A stretch of 6,119 nt of DNA from Myxococcales bacterium (GTDB taxonomy: Bacteria; Myxococcota; Polyangia; Fen-1088). The notes beneath the pieces were generated by a model that did not search any database, was not told the DNA's origin, and saw only the letters and a program-made list of their open reading frames with translations. A program made the translations under genes and the position numbers. Within the stretch, counting starts at the first letter, position 1. Each line of letters starts with the position of its first letter. Of the stretch, positions 1 to 6,119 are shown one piece after another. The stretch lies in assembly GCA_003159055.1 (NCBI GenBank), contig PMLH01000355.1:1-6119 (forward strand), in the 5' to 3' direction.

Positions 1-16
1 AGTAAGTCCCGGCAGC

Positions 17-811
17 ATGACATCTTCGTTAGAGCAACTGACCAATGAGATGCGCGAGGTTGCCCTTCTGGTCCATTCGGCCCAGGAACGGGCCGAGGAC
101 CGAGACCTGGTCAAGACCGCCCATCTCGCCGTCGAGCAACTCTCCAAGCGGTACCGAGATCTGTCCACCACGGGTCCGGAAAATGAACGAGAGGCCATCG
201 AACGCAAGCTTGGCCGCCGGGTCACCGACCTGCGCAGGCTGGCCTCCACCCTGCCCCGCATCGGCGTCATCGCCAGCGAGCACACCGGGGACCAGCCCAG
301 CGCGGGCCCGTCCGAGGTCGAGAAACGCAGGATCACCGGCGTTTCCTGGCGAAGCGAAGCCCGAGCGACCTCCGCATTGGGACCCGCAGTCCGGGTTGGC
401 GGCGAAGTCGACGCCTGGTGCGGCCCCTGCGACGGTCTCACAACCCACCACGTCATAGCGATGGTGAGTGGCACGCCAAAACAGGTGGTTTGCCAGGCTT
501 GCGGAGGCCGCCACGGCTATCGCACGACCCCGGCACGCAGCAAGCCATCGACCGAATCTGCGTCTTCGTCACCCGCGCAGGGCTCCGAAGCGGCGCGCCG
601 GGCGGAGCAGAAGGCCGAGGAACTGCGCGCCCTCGGGCGTGAGCTGGCCGATGCAACCAAGGTCCGTGTTTTCGATGCGCGCGAGCGCTACAAGGTCGGG
701 GAAATCATCTCGCACCCCGAGTTTGGCCGTGGCAAGGTCGAGACCGTGCTGCGCTCCAGCTTGCTCGCGCGTTTCCCGAGCGGTGGACTGAAGTCGCTCA
801 TGTTGAACTAG
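17..811 (+). CDS. Hypothetical protein: helical N-terminus, zinc-ribbon-like CxxC...CxxC, C-terminal Tudor/SH3-like module
   Basis: I cannot name this 264-aa protein. Residues 1-80 are charged and mostly helical in character. Residues 85-130 look like a low-complexity linker. Next comes a four-cysteine motif, WCGPC (C135, C138) and VCQAC (C159, C162), 20 residues apart, which fits a zinc ribbon. Residues 173-195 are Ser/Ala/Pro-rich, followed by a charged helix (195-215). The last 40 residues ([18 protein letters not shown] onward) resemble the small beta-barrel at the C-terminus of UvrD/PcrA-type helicases, with the pattern G-x-HP-x-FG-x-G-x-V. A nucleic-acid- or protein-binding role is inferred from that resemblance only. 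No signal peptide or membrane segment is seen. The ATG at 17 has no good Shine-Dalgarno, and the frame stays open to the window edge, so the true start could lie upstream. It ends 74 bp before the regulator gene, on the same strand. Confidence 0.75.
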   Translation: MTSSLEQLTNEMREVALLVHSAQERAEDRDLVKTAHLAVEQLSKRYRDLSTTGPENEREAIERKLGRRVTDLRRLASTLPRIGVIASEHTGDQPSAGPSEVEKRRITGVSWRSEARATSALGPAVRVGGEVDAWCGPCDGLTTHHVIAMVSGTPKQVVCQACGGRHGYRTTPARSKPSTESASSSPAQGSEAARRAEQKAEELRALGRELADATKVRVFDARERYKVGEIISHPEFGRGKVETVLRSSLLARFPSGGLKSLMLN

Positions 812-832
812 CCGCCCGCCATCGCCCCCAAA

Positions 833-863
833 GCCCAGCCTTGCTAGGCGGCGCAGGTTGGGC
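833..863 (+). promoter_or_regulatory. Possible stem-loop in the leader of the response-regulator gene
   Basis: GCCCAGCC (833-840) can pair with GGTTGGGC (856-863), giving eight pairs including one G-U, with a 15-nt loop. It lies in the 74-bp gap between the stop at 811 and the ATG at 886. No T-tract follows, so it is not a convincing terminator. It could be a leader structure or chance pairing in GC-rich DNA. I found no clear sigma-70 or -24/-12 promoter in this gap. Confidence 0.2.
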
Positions 864-885
864 GAGGATCAGGCGCGAGACCATC

Positions 886-2307
886 ATGGCGCCCGCAGAC
901 CAAAGCAATACCACGGCTACGACGGCGCCTGACCGTTCGCACATCCAGATCCTCGTCGTCGATGACGACGCCGACATGCGCGAGTGGGTCAAGGAGGACC
1001 TCGAAAGCGAGGGCTTCAAGGTCGAGACCGCGCCCGGCGGACGGTCCGGGGTCGAGCGCGTGAAGCAAGGCGGGATCGACTTGGTGGTCTCCGATGTTAA
1101 GATGCCGGATCTCGACGGACTGGACTTGCTGCGCGAAATCCGCGAGGTGGCTCCGTCGCCCTTCGTGATCATCGTGACCGGCTTCGGTTCGATCGACACG
1201 GCGATTCGAGCAGTCAAGTTGGGCGCCTACGACTACATCACCAAGCCCTTCAAGATCGATCAGCTGCTGCTCAGCATCGACAAGGCGCTGGCCGAACGCA
1301 GCCTGCGCAGCGAAGTCACCCGGCTGCGAGAAGAGGTCAGCCGACGCGATCACCTGGATAACATCATTGGCCGCTCGTCCGCAATGCAGGAGGTCTTCGC
1401 GCTTATCCGGCGGCTTTCCTCGTCGAGCGCCAACATCCTCATCACAGGCGAATCGGGCACTGGCAAAGAGCTGGTTGCACGTGCGCTACATGCGAGAAGC
1501 CTTCGCAAACTGCACCCCTTCGTCGCGATCAATTGCGCTGCCATCCCTGAAAATCTCCTAGAAAGCGAGATTTTCGGCTATGCGCGGGGGGCGCACTCAA
1601 CGGCGAACGTGGACCGACAGGGACTCTTCGTCGAAGCCAGTGGCGGCACCTTGTTTCTCGATGAAATCGCCGAGCTTCCCCTGCCCTTGCAGCCCAAGCT
1701 CCTGCGGGTTCTGCAAGACGGCGAGGTGCGCCCACTCGGCGCGAACCGCGCAGTCCGCGTTGACGTGCGCATCATGGCGGCGACCAATCGCGATCTCGAA
1801 CGTCGCCTCCGCGAGGGCCAATTCCGCGAGGACCTCTACTACCGTCTCAACGTGATCCAGATTCAGTTGCCGCCCTTGCGCGGTCGGCAAGAGGACATCC
1901 TGCCGCTGGCCGACCATTTCTTGGCTCGCTCGGCGGAGCGGTCGCGAAAATCGGCGCGCGGCTGGCTTGAGAGCGCCAAGCAGATGCTGCTCGCCTACCA
2001 TTGGCCGGGCAACGTGCGCGAGCTCGAGAACGTGGTCGAGCGCGCGGTGGCACTCGCCGAAAGCGACCTCATTGCCCCCGCGGACCTTCCGCCCGCGATG
2101 CAGGAGCGAAAGAGTCATGACCGCCTCGCGACCGCCGTCGCCCAGGGATTCACCCTCGACCAACTGGAGCGTGAGTACATCGAACGCGTGCTGGAAGTGG
2201 AAGGCGGCAACAAAACGCGCGCGGCCCAGCGGCTGGGCCTGGACCGAAAGACTCTGTACCGCAAGCTAGAAGAATACGCGGCCGAAGCCGCCAAGCAGAA
2301 AACTTGA
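886..2307 (+). CDS. NtrC-family response regulator (receiver – AAA+ – Fis HTH) with altered GAFTGA loop
   Basis: This 473-aa protein is a complete bacterial enhancer-binding regulator. The receiver (about 20-135) has the acidic pair D26/D27, phosphoacceptor D70 (SDVKMP), T98 and K120. A charged helical linker (about 135-157) leads to the AAA+ domain (about 158-390): Walker A GESGTGKE (188-195), Walker B GGTLFLDE (253-260), sensor I region AATNRD, arginine-finger region FREDLYYR (313-320) and sensor [10 protein letters not shown] (373-380). Residues 428-464 form a Fis-type helix-turn-helix ([19 protein letters not shown]). By family it would be phosphorylated by a histidine kinase and act in ATP-dependent transcription control, but no kinase gene is in the window. 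The sigma-54 contact loop reads GAHSTA (235-240) where GAFTGA is expected, so sigma-54 activation is doubtful. An in-frame TTG at 841 would add 15 residues; I prefer ATG 886 because the receiver starts soon after it and TTG 841 has no ribosome binding site. AGG at 871-873 is only a weak one for 886. A named orthologue cannot be assigned. Confidence 0.95.
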   Translation: MAPADQSNTTATTAPDRSHIQILVVDDDADMREWVKEDLESEGFKVETAPGGRSGVERVKQGGIDLVVSDVKMPDLDGLDLLREIREVAPSPFVIIVTGFGSIDTAIRAVKLGAYDYITKPFKIDQLLLSIDKALAERSLRSEVTRLREEVSRRDHLDNIIGRSSAMQEVFALIRRLSSSSANILITGESGTGKELVARALHARSLRKLHPFVAINCAAIPENLLESEIFGYARGAHSTANVDRQGLFVEASGGTLFLDEIAELPLPLQPKLLRVLQDGEVRPLGANRAVRVDVRIMAATNRDLERRLREGQFREDLYYRLNVIQIQLPPLRGRQEDILPLADHFLARSAERSRKSARGWLESAKQMLLAYHWPGNVRELENVVERAVALAESDLIAPADLPPAMQERKSHDRLATAVAQGFTLDQLEREYIERVLEVEGGNKTRAAQRLGLDRKTLYRKLEEYAAEAAKQKT

Positions 2308-2395
2308 AACGTCCCTACCGCCGCTTCGTAAGAATGATCTTCCAGCCGAGCTCGGTCGACACTCCCGAGTCGACGGAGGACTTCGACTGGCGTAA

Positions 2396-2400
2396 AAGGG
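2396..2400 (+). promoter_or_regulatory. Ribosome binding site deciding the lipoprotein start
   Basis: AAGGG (2396-2400) lies 5 nt before the ATG at 2406, a normal spacing. The frame is open further upstream, to a TTG at 2304 and an ATG at 2334. Only the 2406 start puts the signal sequence and lipobox at the very N-terminus. The rest of the 98-bp gap from 2308 shows no recognisable promoter. Confidence 0.55.
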
Positions 2401-2405
2401 CGGGC

Positions 2406-4322
2406 ATGCGATCTTCCACCTTGGGCTTGGTCTTCCTCGTCGGGTGCGCCTCGGCGCGCGCCACCCCGAGCCAGCCGGCGGGTGCGCCACAGACGCCCAG
2501 TTCCACGCGCTCGGCGGCGATCGATGCAGGCGATGACCTGGGTGGAGATGCCGACTTTCGCGATGTGGCGAGCAAGGCCCAAGCGTCCGACCCAGGCACC
2601 GCGCGCGCCCGGCTGGAAGGATTCCTGGTCCACCATCCCCATCACCACCAGCGCCCGGCCGCCGTCGCAATGCTGGCCGCCGTGATGCTGGCGATGGGCG
2701 ACGCCGCCTCCGCCAAGCCGCTCCTCGTCGACAACGGGTCTTTCCTGCCGGCGACCGACCGAGATCTGCTGATGGGTCTTTGCGAAAGCCAGCTTGGCCA
2801 TTTCACCCAGGCGCTCGCACTGCTGCGGCCCTACCTTGCGACCGACCCGCCACGGATGACCGGCCTTGCGGACACCTCCAGCCGAGCCTGGCTGCGGCTC
2901 ACCCTGGCCGACTCACTTGCCGCCGTCGGCGACCCGGCCGGTGCCATCGACCAGCTTGAGCTGTACCTCCAGATCGACCCCGGGGTGGAAGCCGAACGAG
3001 CCTTCGCGCTTCAAAGGGCGGAAGCCATCGCGACCAAGGTTTCCGAAACGGACGCCCTGCAGGCGCAGGGAGCACGGCATGGGGCCCTGGCGCGAGCGTG
3101 TCTGGGCCCGAAGGCGGTGGTGGCTCTGCGGTCGCGCGGCGACGAGGCAGGCGCGGGGAAGCTGGATCAGGAAACCTCGGCCATCCGCAAGCAGCTCGGA
3201 ATGGAAGTCTCCAAGCCGTGGGCGGTGGTCGCGGATCCCTTGCGCCTCGGCCTGGCCGTTCCTTTCTCGGGCACGCAGGCACGCCTGGGGGACGCGGTCC
3301 TTCGCGGGGCGATGCTGGTCGTCACGACCACGCCAAATGCGGCGCAGTCGATCCCGTTCAGGCTTCTGATGCGCGATGTCGCGGCATCCGCGGACAGGTC
3401 GACCCAAGGCGGTGGGCCGAGTGGTGCCATTGCGGAGCTGGCTCGACAGGAAAAGGCGATCGGCGTCGTCAGTACCCCGGACGCTCGCGCTGTCGATCTG
3501 GCCAAAGGCGACGGGCTGCCCTTGCTGCTGCTCGACGAGCGGGCCACCGGCGCTGGCAGCAGTGCCTTTCCCATTCTGCACTCATCGGAGGCTCGCGCGG
3601 CCGCGCTGGCGCGTACGGCGCTTGGGCTGGGTGCACGCCGATTCGCGATCCTTGGCCCTGATAATGCGGCCGGCAAGCGTCTGGCTGCCGCGTACAAGTC
3701 GGCGGTACAAGCGGGCGGTGGAACCGTGACCGGCCACATCACCTACGCGCCAACGGCGACTAGCTTCTCGGCCGACGTGGCGTCCCTGCGCAAGCTGCCC
3801 TTCGACGCCCTCTTCATCCCCGACGACGCCAGCCGCTTGGAGCTGATTGCGCCGGCCCTTGCGGTCGCCGAGGTCTGGCCGCGCTCCCCGCGGCAGTTCT
3901 CCACCGCAGCACGAGAGGCATCCGCCTCGGGTTCTGGCCGCCGGGAAGCCCTGCTGCTTTCCACGGCGCTTGGCCTTTCAGGCAAATTCCTTCACAACGT
4001 CGAACGCTACGTGCAAGGCGCGCTGCTCTGCCCTGGTTTCTACCCGTCGGAGGACATGCGCAGCACCAGCTTCGTAACACGCTTCCGTGAAAGCTATGGT
4101 GCACAGCCGAGCGCGACCGACGCCTATGCCTACGACGCGGTCTCGGTCCTGCGCGGAGCGGTCGAACGAGGGGCCAGGACACGCGCCGATGTCTTGCGTG
4201 TGCTGGCGACGCAAACCTTCGAAGGTTTGACTGGCGACATCAGGTTCGGGCTCGACCACAGCCGCATCGATTCGCCGCTGATCTATGTGGTCGATGGCGA
4301 CAGCATCCGGATGTGGAAGTAG
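2406..4322 (+). CDS. Lipoprotein with TPR-like N-terminus and type I periplasmic-binding fold; LpoA-like penicillin-binding protein activator candidate
   Basis: The 638-aa product starts with a short lipoprotein signal (MRSSTLGLVFLVGC). The lipobox cysteine is C14, and Ala at +2 predicts sorting to the outer membrane. A Pro/Ser/Thr-rich tether (about 15-40) leads into an all-helical region (about 50-265) with TPR-like pieces, such as FLVHHPHHHQRPAAVAML and GDPAGAIDQLELYLQIDPG. From about residue 280 it follows the leucine/branched-chain-type periplasmic-binding fold: LGLAVPFSGT then LGDAVLRGA (first strand and helix), AIGVVSTPDA, LPLLLLDE, LGARRFAILGPDNAAGKRL, FDALFIPDD and a final DAYAYDAVSVLRGA helix. 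TPR plus this fold on a lipoprotein is the architecture of LpoA, which activates the peptidoglycan synthase PBP1A from the outer membrane in enterobacteria. Sequence similarity to LpoA itself is not obvious by eye, so a solute-binding role remains possible. No transporter permease or ATPase is nearby. holA begins 18 bp downstream, suggesting co-transcription. Confidence 0.85.
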   Translation: MRSSTLGLVFLVGCASARATPSQPAGAPQTPSSTRSAAIDAGDDLGGDADFRDVASKAQASDPGTARARLEGFLVHHPHHHQRPAAVAMLAAVMLAMGDAASAKPLLVDNGSFLPATDRDLLMGLCESQLGHFTQALALLRPYLATDPPRMTGLADTSSRAWLRLTLADSLAAVGDPAGAIDQLELYLQIDPGVEAERAFALQRAEAIATKVSETDALQAQGARHGALARACLGPKAVVALRSRGDEAGAGKLDQETSAIRKQLGMEVSKPWAVVADPLRLGLAVPFSGTQARLGDAVLRGAMLVVTTTPNAAQSIPFRLLMRDVAASADRSTQGGGPSGAIAELARQEKAIGVVSTPDARAVDLAKGDGLPLLLLDERATGAGSSAFPILHSSEARAAALARTALGLGARRFAILGPDNAAGKRLAAAYKSAVQAGGGTVTGHITYAPTATSFSADVASLRKLPFDALFIPDDASRLELIAPALAVAEVWPRSPRQFSTAAREASASGSGRREALLLSTALGLSGKFLHNVERYVQGALLCPGFYPSEDMRSTSFVTRFRESYGAQPSATDAYAYDAVSVLRGAVERGARTRADVLRVLATQTFEGLTGDIRFGLDHSRIDSPLIYVVDGDSIRMWK

Positions 4323-4331
4323 CACCAGCGC

Positions 4332-4335
4332 GGAG
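4332..4335 (+). promoter_or_regulatory. Ribosome binding site supporting the TTG start of holA
   Basis: GGAG (4332-4335) lies 5 nt before TTG 4341. The preceding gene's stop at 4320-4322 is in the same frame, and there is no ATG or GTG between it and 4341. A TTG start is therefore the only one that keeps the conserved N-terminal domain. Confidence 0.65.
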
Positions 4336-4340
4336 CCCCT

Positions 4341-5357
4341 TTGGCAAAGGCAGAAACAGACGTTCTAGGGCAGATCGCCGCGAGCCAAATCGCGCCGGTC
4401 TATTGCTTGCACGGCAACGAGCGCTTCCTCGTCGACCGCTGCGTGGCCGCGATACGCAAGGCCCTCACGGGCAGCGAGTCGGCGTCCGCCGCGAGCTTCG
4501 ACTACGACCTCTTCGATTTGCGCGAGACCCCGCTCGCCCAGGTCATTGGCGCCGCGAAGACCTTGCCCATGTGGAGCAAGCGGCGCCTGGTCATTGCCCA
4601 GGGCATCGACGAGGTCAAGGCCGAGCAGCTCGAACCCTTGATCAAGTACGTCGCCGATCCAAATCCCAAAGGCTGCCTGGTGCTGGTCGGGGACAAGGTC
4701 GACGGCCGCCTGCGCGCCTTCTTGGCCTTGCGCAAAGCGGGCTACCTGCACGAATTCGCGCGCCTCAAAGACCGCGAGCTCGGCGCATGGATTTCCGTCG
4801 AGGCCAAGCAGCGCGGCTTTGAAATCGATGCCTCCGCAACACAAGCCCTGGCGGAGGCGGCCGGCCCGGACTTGGGCCGAATCGCGCAAGCCCTGGAACA
4901 GGTCGCACTCTTTGCCAACGGCCGAATCAAGCGCGAGCACGTGGAAGAGCTGATTCCGGAATCGCGCGAGCACGGCGTGTTCGAGCTGACCCGGGCCATC
5001 GGCATGGGAAACGTCCAGCAGTCCCTGCGCCTACTTTCCAACATGCTGAGGAATCGCGAGCCGGCGCTCAAGATCCAGTTCATGCTGATGCGACAGCTGC
5101 GGCAAATCTGGCGCGCCAAGGAGCTGGTCGCCGCCTCGGTACCAAGATCGGAAATCGCTGCCGCGGTGGGCGTAGCGCCGTTCTTCCTCGACGACATTCT
5201 CGCCCCTGCCAACCGCATGAGCGTGGCGACGCTGCGTCGCAGCTTCCTGCACCTTTACCACGCCGACCGCAGCCTGAAGTCCTCGCGCATCGACCCTGAG
5301 CTACAGATGATGCGCCTCGTGCGCAAACTAGCCGAAGAGGCCAGCGGCGGGAGTTGA
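4341..5357 (+). CDS. holA: DNA polymerase III delta subunit (clamp-loader wrench)
   Basis: This 338-aa protein has the usual HolA length and pattern. In the clamp loader, delta opens the beta sliding clamp so that it can be placed on primed DNA. Domain 1 opens with YCLHGNERFLVDR (21-33), the family's y-x-x-x-G-x-(D/E)-x-x-L motif, and the degenerate AAA+ core continues through KRRLVIAQG (80-88) and CLVLVGDKVD (112-121). The lid follows: PDLGRIAQALEQVALF (176-191), then VFELTRAIGMGN (213-224). The C-terminal collar includes KIQFMLMRQLRQIWRAKEL (244-262) and LHLYHADRSLKSSRIDPE (303-320), the conserved aD-x-x-lKs segment. There is no Walker A motif, as expected for delta. Translation starts at TTG with GGAG 5 nt upstream. 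It follows the lipoprotein gene by 18 bp and converges with rpsT. Confidence 0.96.
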   Translation: MAKAETDVLGQIAASQIAPVYCLHGNERFLVDRCVAAIRKALTGSESASAASFDYDLFDLRETPLAQVIGAAKTLPMWSKRRLVIAQGIDEVKAEQLEPLIKYVADPNPKGCLVLVGDKVDGRLRAFLALRKAGYLHEFARLKDRELGAWISVEAKQRGFEIDASATQALAEAAGPDLGRIAQALEQVALFANGRIKREHVEELIPESREHGVFELTRAIGMGNVQQSLRLLSNMLRNREPALKIQFMLMRQLRQIWRAKELVAASVPRSEIAAAVGVAPFFLDDILAPANRMSVATLRRSFLHLYHADRSLKSSRIDPELQMMRLVRKLAEEASGGS

Positions 5358-5369
5358 CCCGCAAACCCT

Positions 5370-5391
5370 GGGAGGGTTTCCAAACCTTCCC
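5370..5391 (+). terminator. Hairpin 13 nt after the holA stop, possible terminator without T-tract
   Basis: GGGAGGGTTT (5370-5379) can pair with AAACCTTCCC (5382-5391), with one G-U pair; the innermost pairs would open to make a usable loop. A competing smaller hairpin pairs AAACCC (5363-5368) with GGGTTT (5374-5379). Neither is followed by a run of T. The position right after holA suggests 3'-end formation or mRNA protection. Confidence 0.4.
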
Positions 5392-5404
5392 GCGCTCTGG
5401 CTGC

Positions 5405-5441
5405 GGCTGGAAAAGCCAGCCCACGCCAACGTGGCGATGGG
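5405..5441 (-). terminator. rpsT: Likely rpsT 3'-end hairpin
   Basis: On the minus strand, 9 nt after the rpsT stop, CCCATCGCCA (5441-5432) pairs with TGGCGTGGG (5428-5420), with one bulged base and a CGT loop. It is followed on that strand by CTGGCTTTTCC, so a short T-run lies a few bases past the stem. A second hairpin (GGCTGG 5405-5410 with CCAGCC 5416-5421) overlaps the first by two bases and would compete with it. The T-run is short and offset, so this is a weak intrinsic terminator at best. Confidence 0.45.
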
Positions 5442-5449
5442 AACTTGGC

Positions 5450-5713
5450 CTAAGCCGACGGTTTCGAGGCGACGGTCAAGCGCGAGATCTCGCGCGAAGC
5501 CGTGCGAGGCTTGATCACACCACGTCCGCCAAGCCGAGCTATCAGCTTGGTTGCAGCCTTGAGCAGCGCCTCGGTCTGCTTGGGATCCTTGGCCGCAATC
5601 GCCGCCCTCAGCTTCTTGACCGCAGTACGCATTGCCGACTTCTGGCTTACGTTGCGCGCCTCGTTCTTGATTCGCTGCCGATTCTTCTTTTGGGAAGACT
5701 GTATGTTCGCCAT
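5450..5713 (-). CDS. rpsT: 30S ribosomal protein S20
   Basis: This 87-aa, strongly basic protein has the full S20 pattern: MANIQSSQKKNRQRIKNEAR at the start, KSAMRTAVKKLRAAI (25-39) in the middle and GVIKPRTASREISRL (65-79) near the end, matching the family's GVIHKNTAARKKSRL-type signature. S20 is a primary 16S rRNA-binding protein of the small subunit. The length is normal and the ATG at 5713-5711 gives the canonical MANI start. No Shine-Dalgarno is visible just upstream (the 16 nt read TTCCCACCCTTCCCA-like pyrimidine-rich sequence), and a promoter-like element ends about 15 bp before the ATG, so a very short leader is possible. It is convergent with holA, 92 bp apart, a neighbourhood seen in many bacteria. 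Confidence 0.97.
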   Translation of the reverse strand: MANIQSSQKKNRQRIKNEARNVSQKSAMRTAVKKLRAAIAAKDPKQTEALLKAATKLIARLGGRGVIKPRTASREISRLTVASKPSA

Positions 5714-5727
5714 TGGGAAGGGTGGGA

Positions 5728-5756
5728 ATCTTGCTGATGCAGCCGTCGCCTGTCAA
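5728..5756 (-). promoter_or_regulatory. rpsT: Putative sigma-70-type promoter of rpsT
   Basis: On the minus strand a consensus -35 TTGACA (5756-5751) is followed after 17 nt by CAAGAT (5733-5728), which matches TATAAT at 3 of 6 positions. Transcription would start near 5721, only about 8 nt before the ATG at 5713. The perfect -35 with ideal spacing stands out in GC-rich DNA, but the -10 is weak. Confidence 0.5.
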
Positions 5757-5764
5757 GGCCGGAA

Positions 5765-5785
5765 CGCGGCCTCGCCGCGCTTTTT
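5765..5785 (+). terminator. Plus-strand intrinsic terminator-like hairpin upstream of rpsT
   Basis: CGCGGC (5765-5770) pairs perfectly with GCCGCG (5774-5779) around a CTC loop, then one C and TTTTT (5781-5785) follow on the plus strand. This is a typical, if short, Rho-independent form. No plus-strand gene ends just before it, as rpsT occupies the opposite strand. It might stop read-through from holA or antisense transcription. On the minus strand the same stem is followed only by TTCC, so it would end the upstream minus-strand gene less well. Confidence 0.45.
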
Positions 5786-5836
5786 GCTACGTCGAGCCCG
5801 CGACGAACCAGCGGACGTCTTGCCGTTCTTGTCTGG

Positions 5837-6119
5837 TCAACGCTCCTCGCCCTTCATCTCGCCGGTCGGCGACGGCACTTTGATGTTCTGCTGGCCACCG
5901 CGGCGCTCGCCGGGCTTGAGGACTTCCTTGCCGGTGATGCGGTCGACGACGTTGTCGTTCTCGTCGCGCTCGCTCGGCTTGTCGGTGATAACGCTGTCGA
6001 TGAACGAGCCCTTGGGCGCATTGGCGGCGTTGTTCTTGCGGATTTCCGCCTGCCGGTCGGCGACGTTGTGGTCGTAGATGACCAAGCAGTAGACGTCGTA
6101 GAATTTCGAGCGGTCGACC
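5837..6119 (-). CDS. C-terminal end of an unrecognised protein, cut by the window edge
   Basis: The frame stays open from the window edge to the TGA at 5839-5837, giving 93 residues. A TTG lies within it at 6085, but the open frame continues upstream with plausible sequence (SKFYDVYCLVIYDHN), so the gene most likely starts outside the window. The first 20 residues mix aromatic and aliphatic residues and may finish a folded domain. The remainder is very hydrophilic and charged (KPSERDENDN, KPGERRGGQQ, GEMKGEER) and reads like a flexible tail. I do not recognise the family. It is co-directional with rpsT, 123 bp upstream of it. The antisense frame is also open here, but S20 nearby shows that minus-strand coding is normal in this region. 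Confidence 0.6.
   Translation of the reverse strand, partial: VDRSKFYDVYCLVIYDHNVADRQAEIRKNNAANAPKGSFIDSVITDKPSERDENDNVVDRITGKEVLKPGERRGGQQNIKVPSPTGEMKGEER

Noticed and set aside
468..485. TGGCAC resembling a sigma-54 -24 element
   Set aside because: The matching -12 GC element is absent at the required spacing, and it lies inside a coding region.
841..885. TTG 841 as start of the response regulator
   Set aside because: It has no Shine-Dalgarno, falls in a possible stem-loop and adds 15 residues not needed for the receiver domain.
1597..2163. 188-codon minus-strand open frame
   Set aside because: It lies entirely antisense to the conserved AAA+ and C-terminal parts of the regulator, with no domain of its own.
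2631..2655. His-rich HHPHHHQ stretch in the lipoprotein as a metal site
   Set aside because: It fits a TPR-type helix junction (F-L-x-x-x-P-x-H pattern), and no other metal-binding context is seen.
2115..2801. 228-codon minus-strand open frame across the regulator and lipoprotein genes
   Set aside because: It is a GC-rich shadow of two well-supported plus-strand genes, with a low-complexity Arg/Gly-rich translation.
3098..3742. Long open frames on both strands inside the lipoprotein gene
   Set aside because: Their translations are Arg/Gly/Ala-rich without family features, while the plus-strand lipoprotein frame shows a continuous binding-protein fold.
4313..4822. 169-codon plus-strand frame overlapping holA
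   Set aside because: It is an Arg-rich out-of-frame reading of holA; the HolA frame is conserved throughout.
5502..6077. 191-codon plus-strand open frame
   Set aside because: It lies antisense to rpsT and to the 5837-6119 gene and crosses the terminator-like hairpin. S20 is certain, and the plus-strand translation shows no recognisable domain.

Overview
The window is GC-rich (about two-thirds G+C by eye) and densely coding, with GC-biased third codon positions. It is bacterial chromosome. A receiver–AAA+–Fis regulator, a large TPR/periplasmic-binding-fold lipoprotein and a holA–rpsT pair together suggest a high-GC Proteobacterium-like lineage such as Myxococcota or another former deltaproteobacterium. 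That assignment is an inference from style and content; there is no rRNA marker.

Layout. Bases 17-811 (+) encode an unnamed 264-aa protein with a helical N-terminus, a four-cysteine zinc-ribbon-like motif and a small C-terminal beta module. Bases 886-2307 (+) encode an NtrC-family response regulator whose ATPase motifs are intact but whose sigma-54 contact loop reads GAHSTA instead of GAFTGA. Bases 2406-4322 (+) encode an outer-membrane-type lipoprotein with an N-terminal helical/TPR-like region and a C-terminal type I periplasmic-binding fold, the architecture of LpoA-like penicillin-binding protein activators. Bases 4341-5357 (+) encode the DNA polymerase III delta subunit (holA), starting at TTG. 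Bases 5450-5713 (-) encode ribosomal protein S20 (rpsT), convergent with holA. Bases 5837-6119 (-) hold the C-terminal end of a protein I do not recognise, cut by the window edge.

How the parts relate. The four plus-strand genes run co-directionally with gaps of 74, 98 and 18 bp, so the regulator, lipoprotein and holA could share a transcript. The lipoprotein and holA are the most closely linked, 18 bp apart with a Shine-Dalgarno-like GGAG between them. A holA gene convergent with rpsT is a common bacterial arrangement. The 92-bp convergent gap holds three possible hairpins. The rpsT gene has a good -35 box very close to its start codon and no visible Shine-Dalgarno, so its mRNA may have a very short leader.

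I see no mobile element, CRISPR array, tRNA or rRNA. Nothing here is clearly a new system. The altered GAFTGA loop and the short rpsT leader are the most interesting points.
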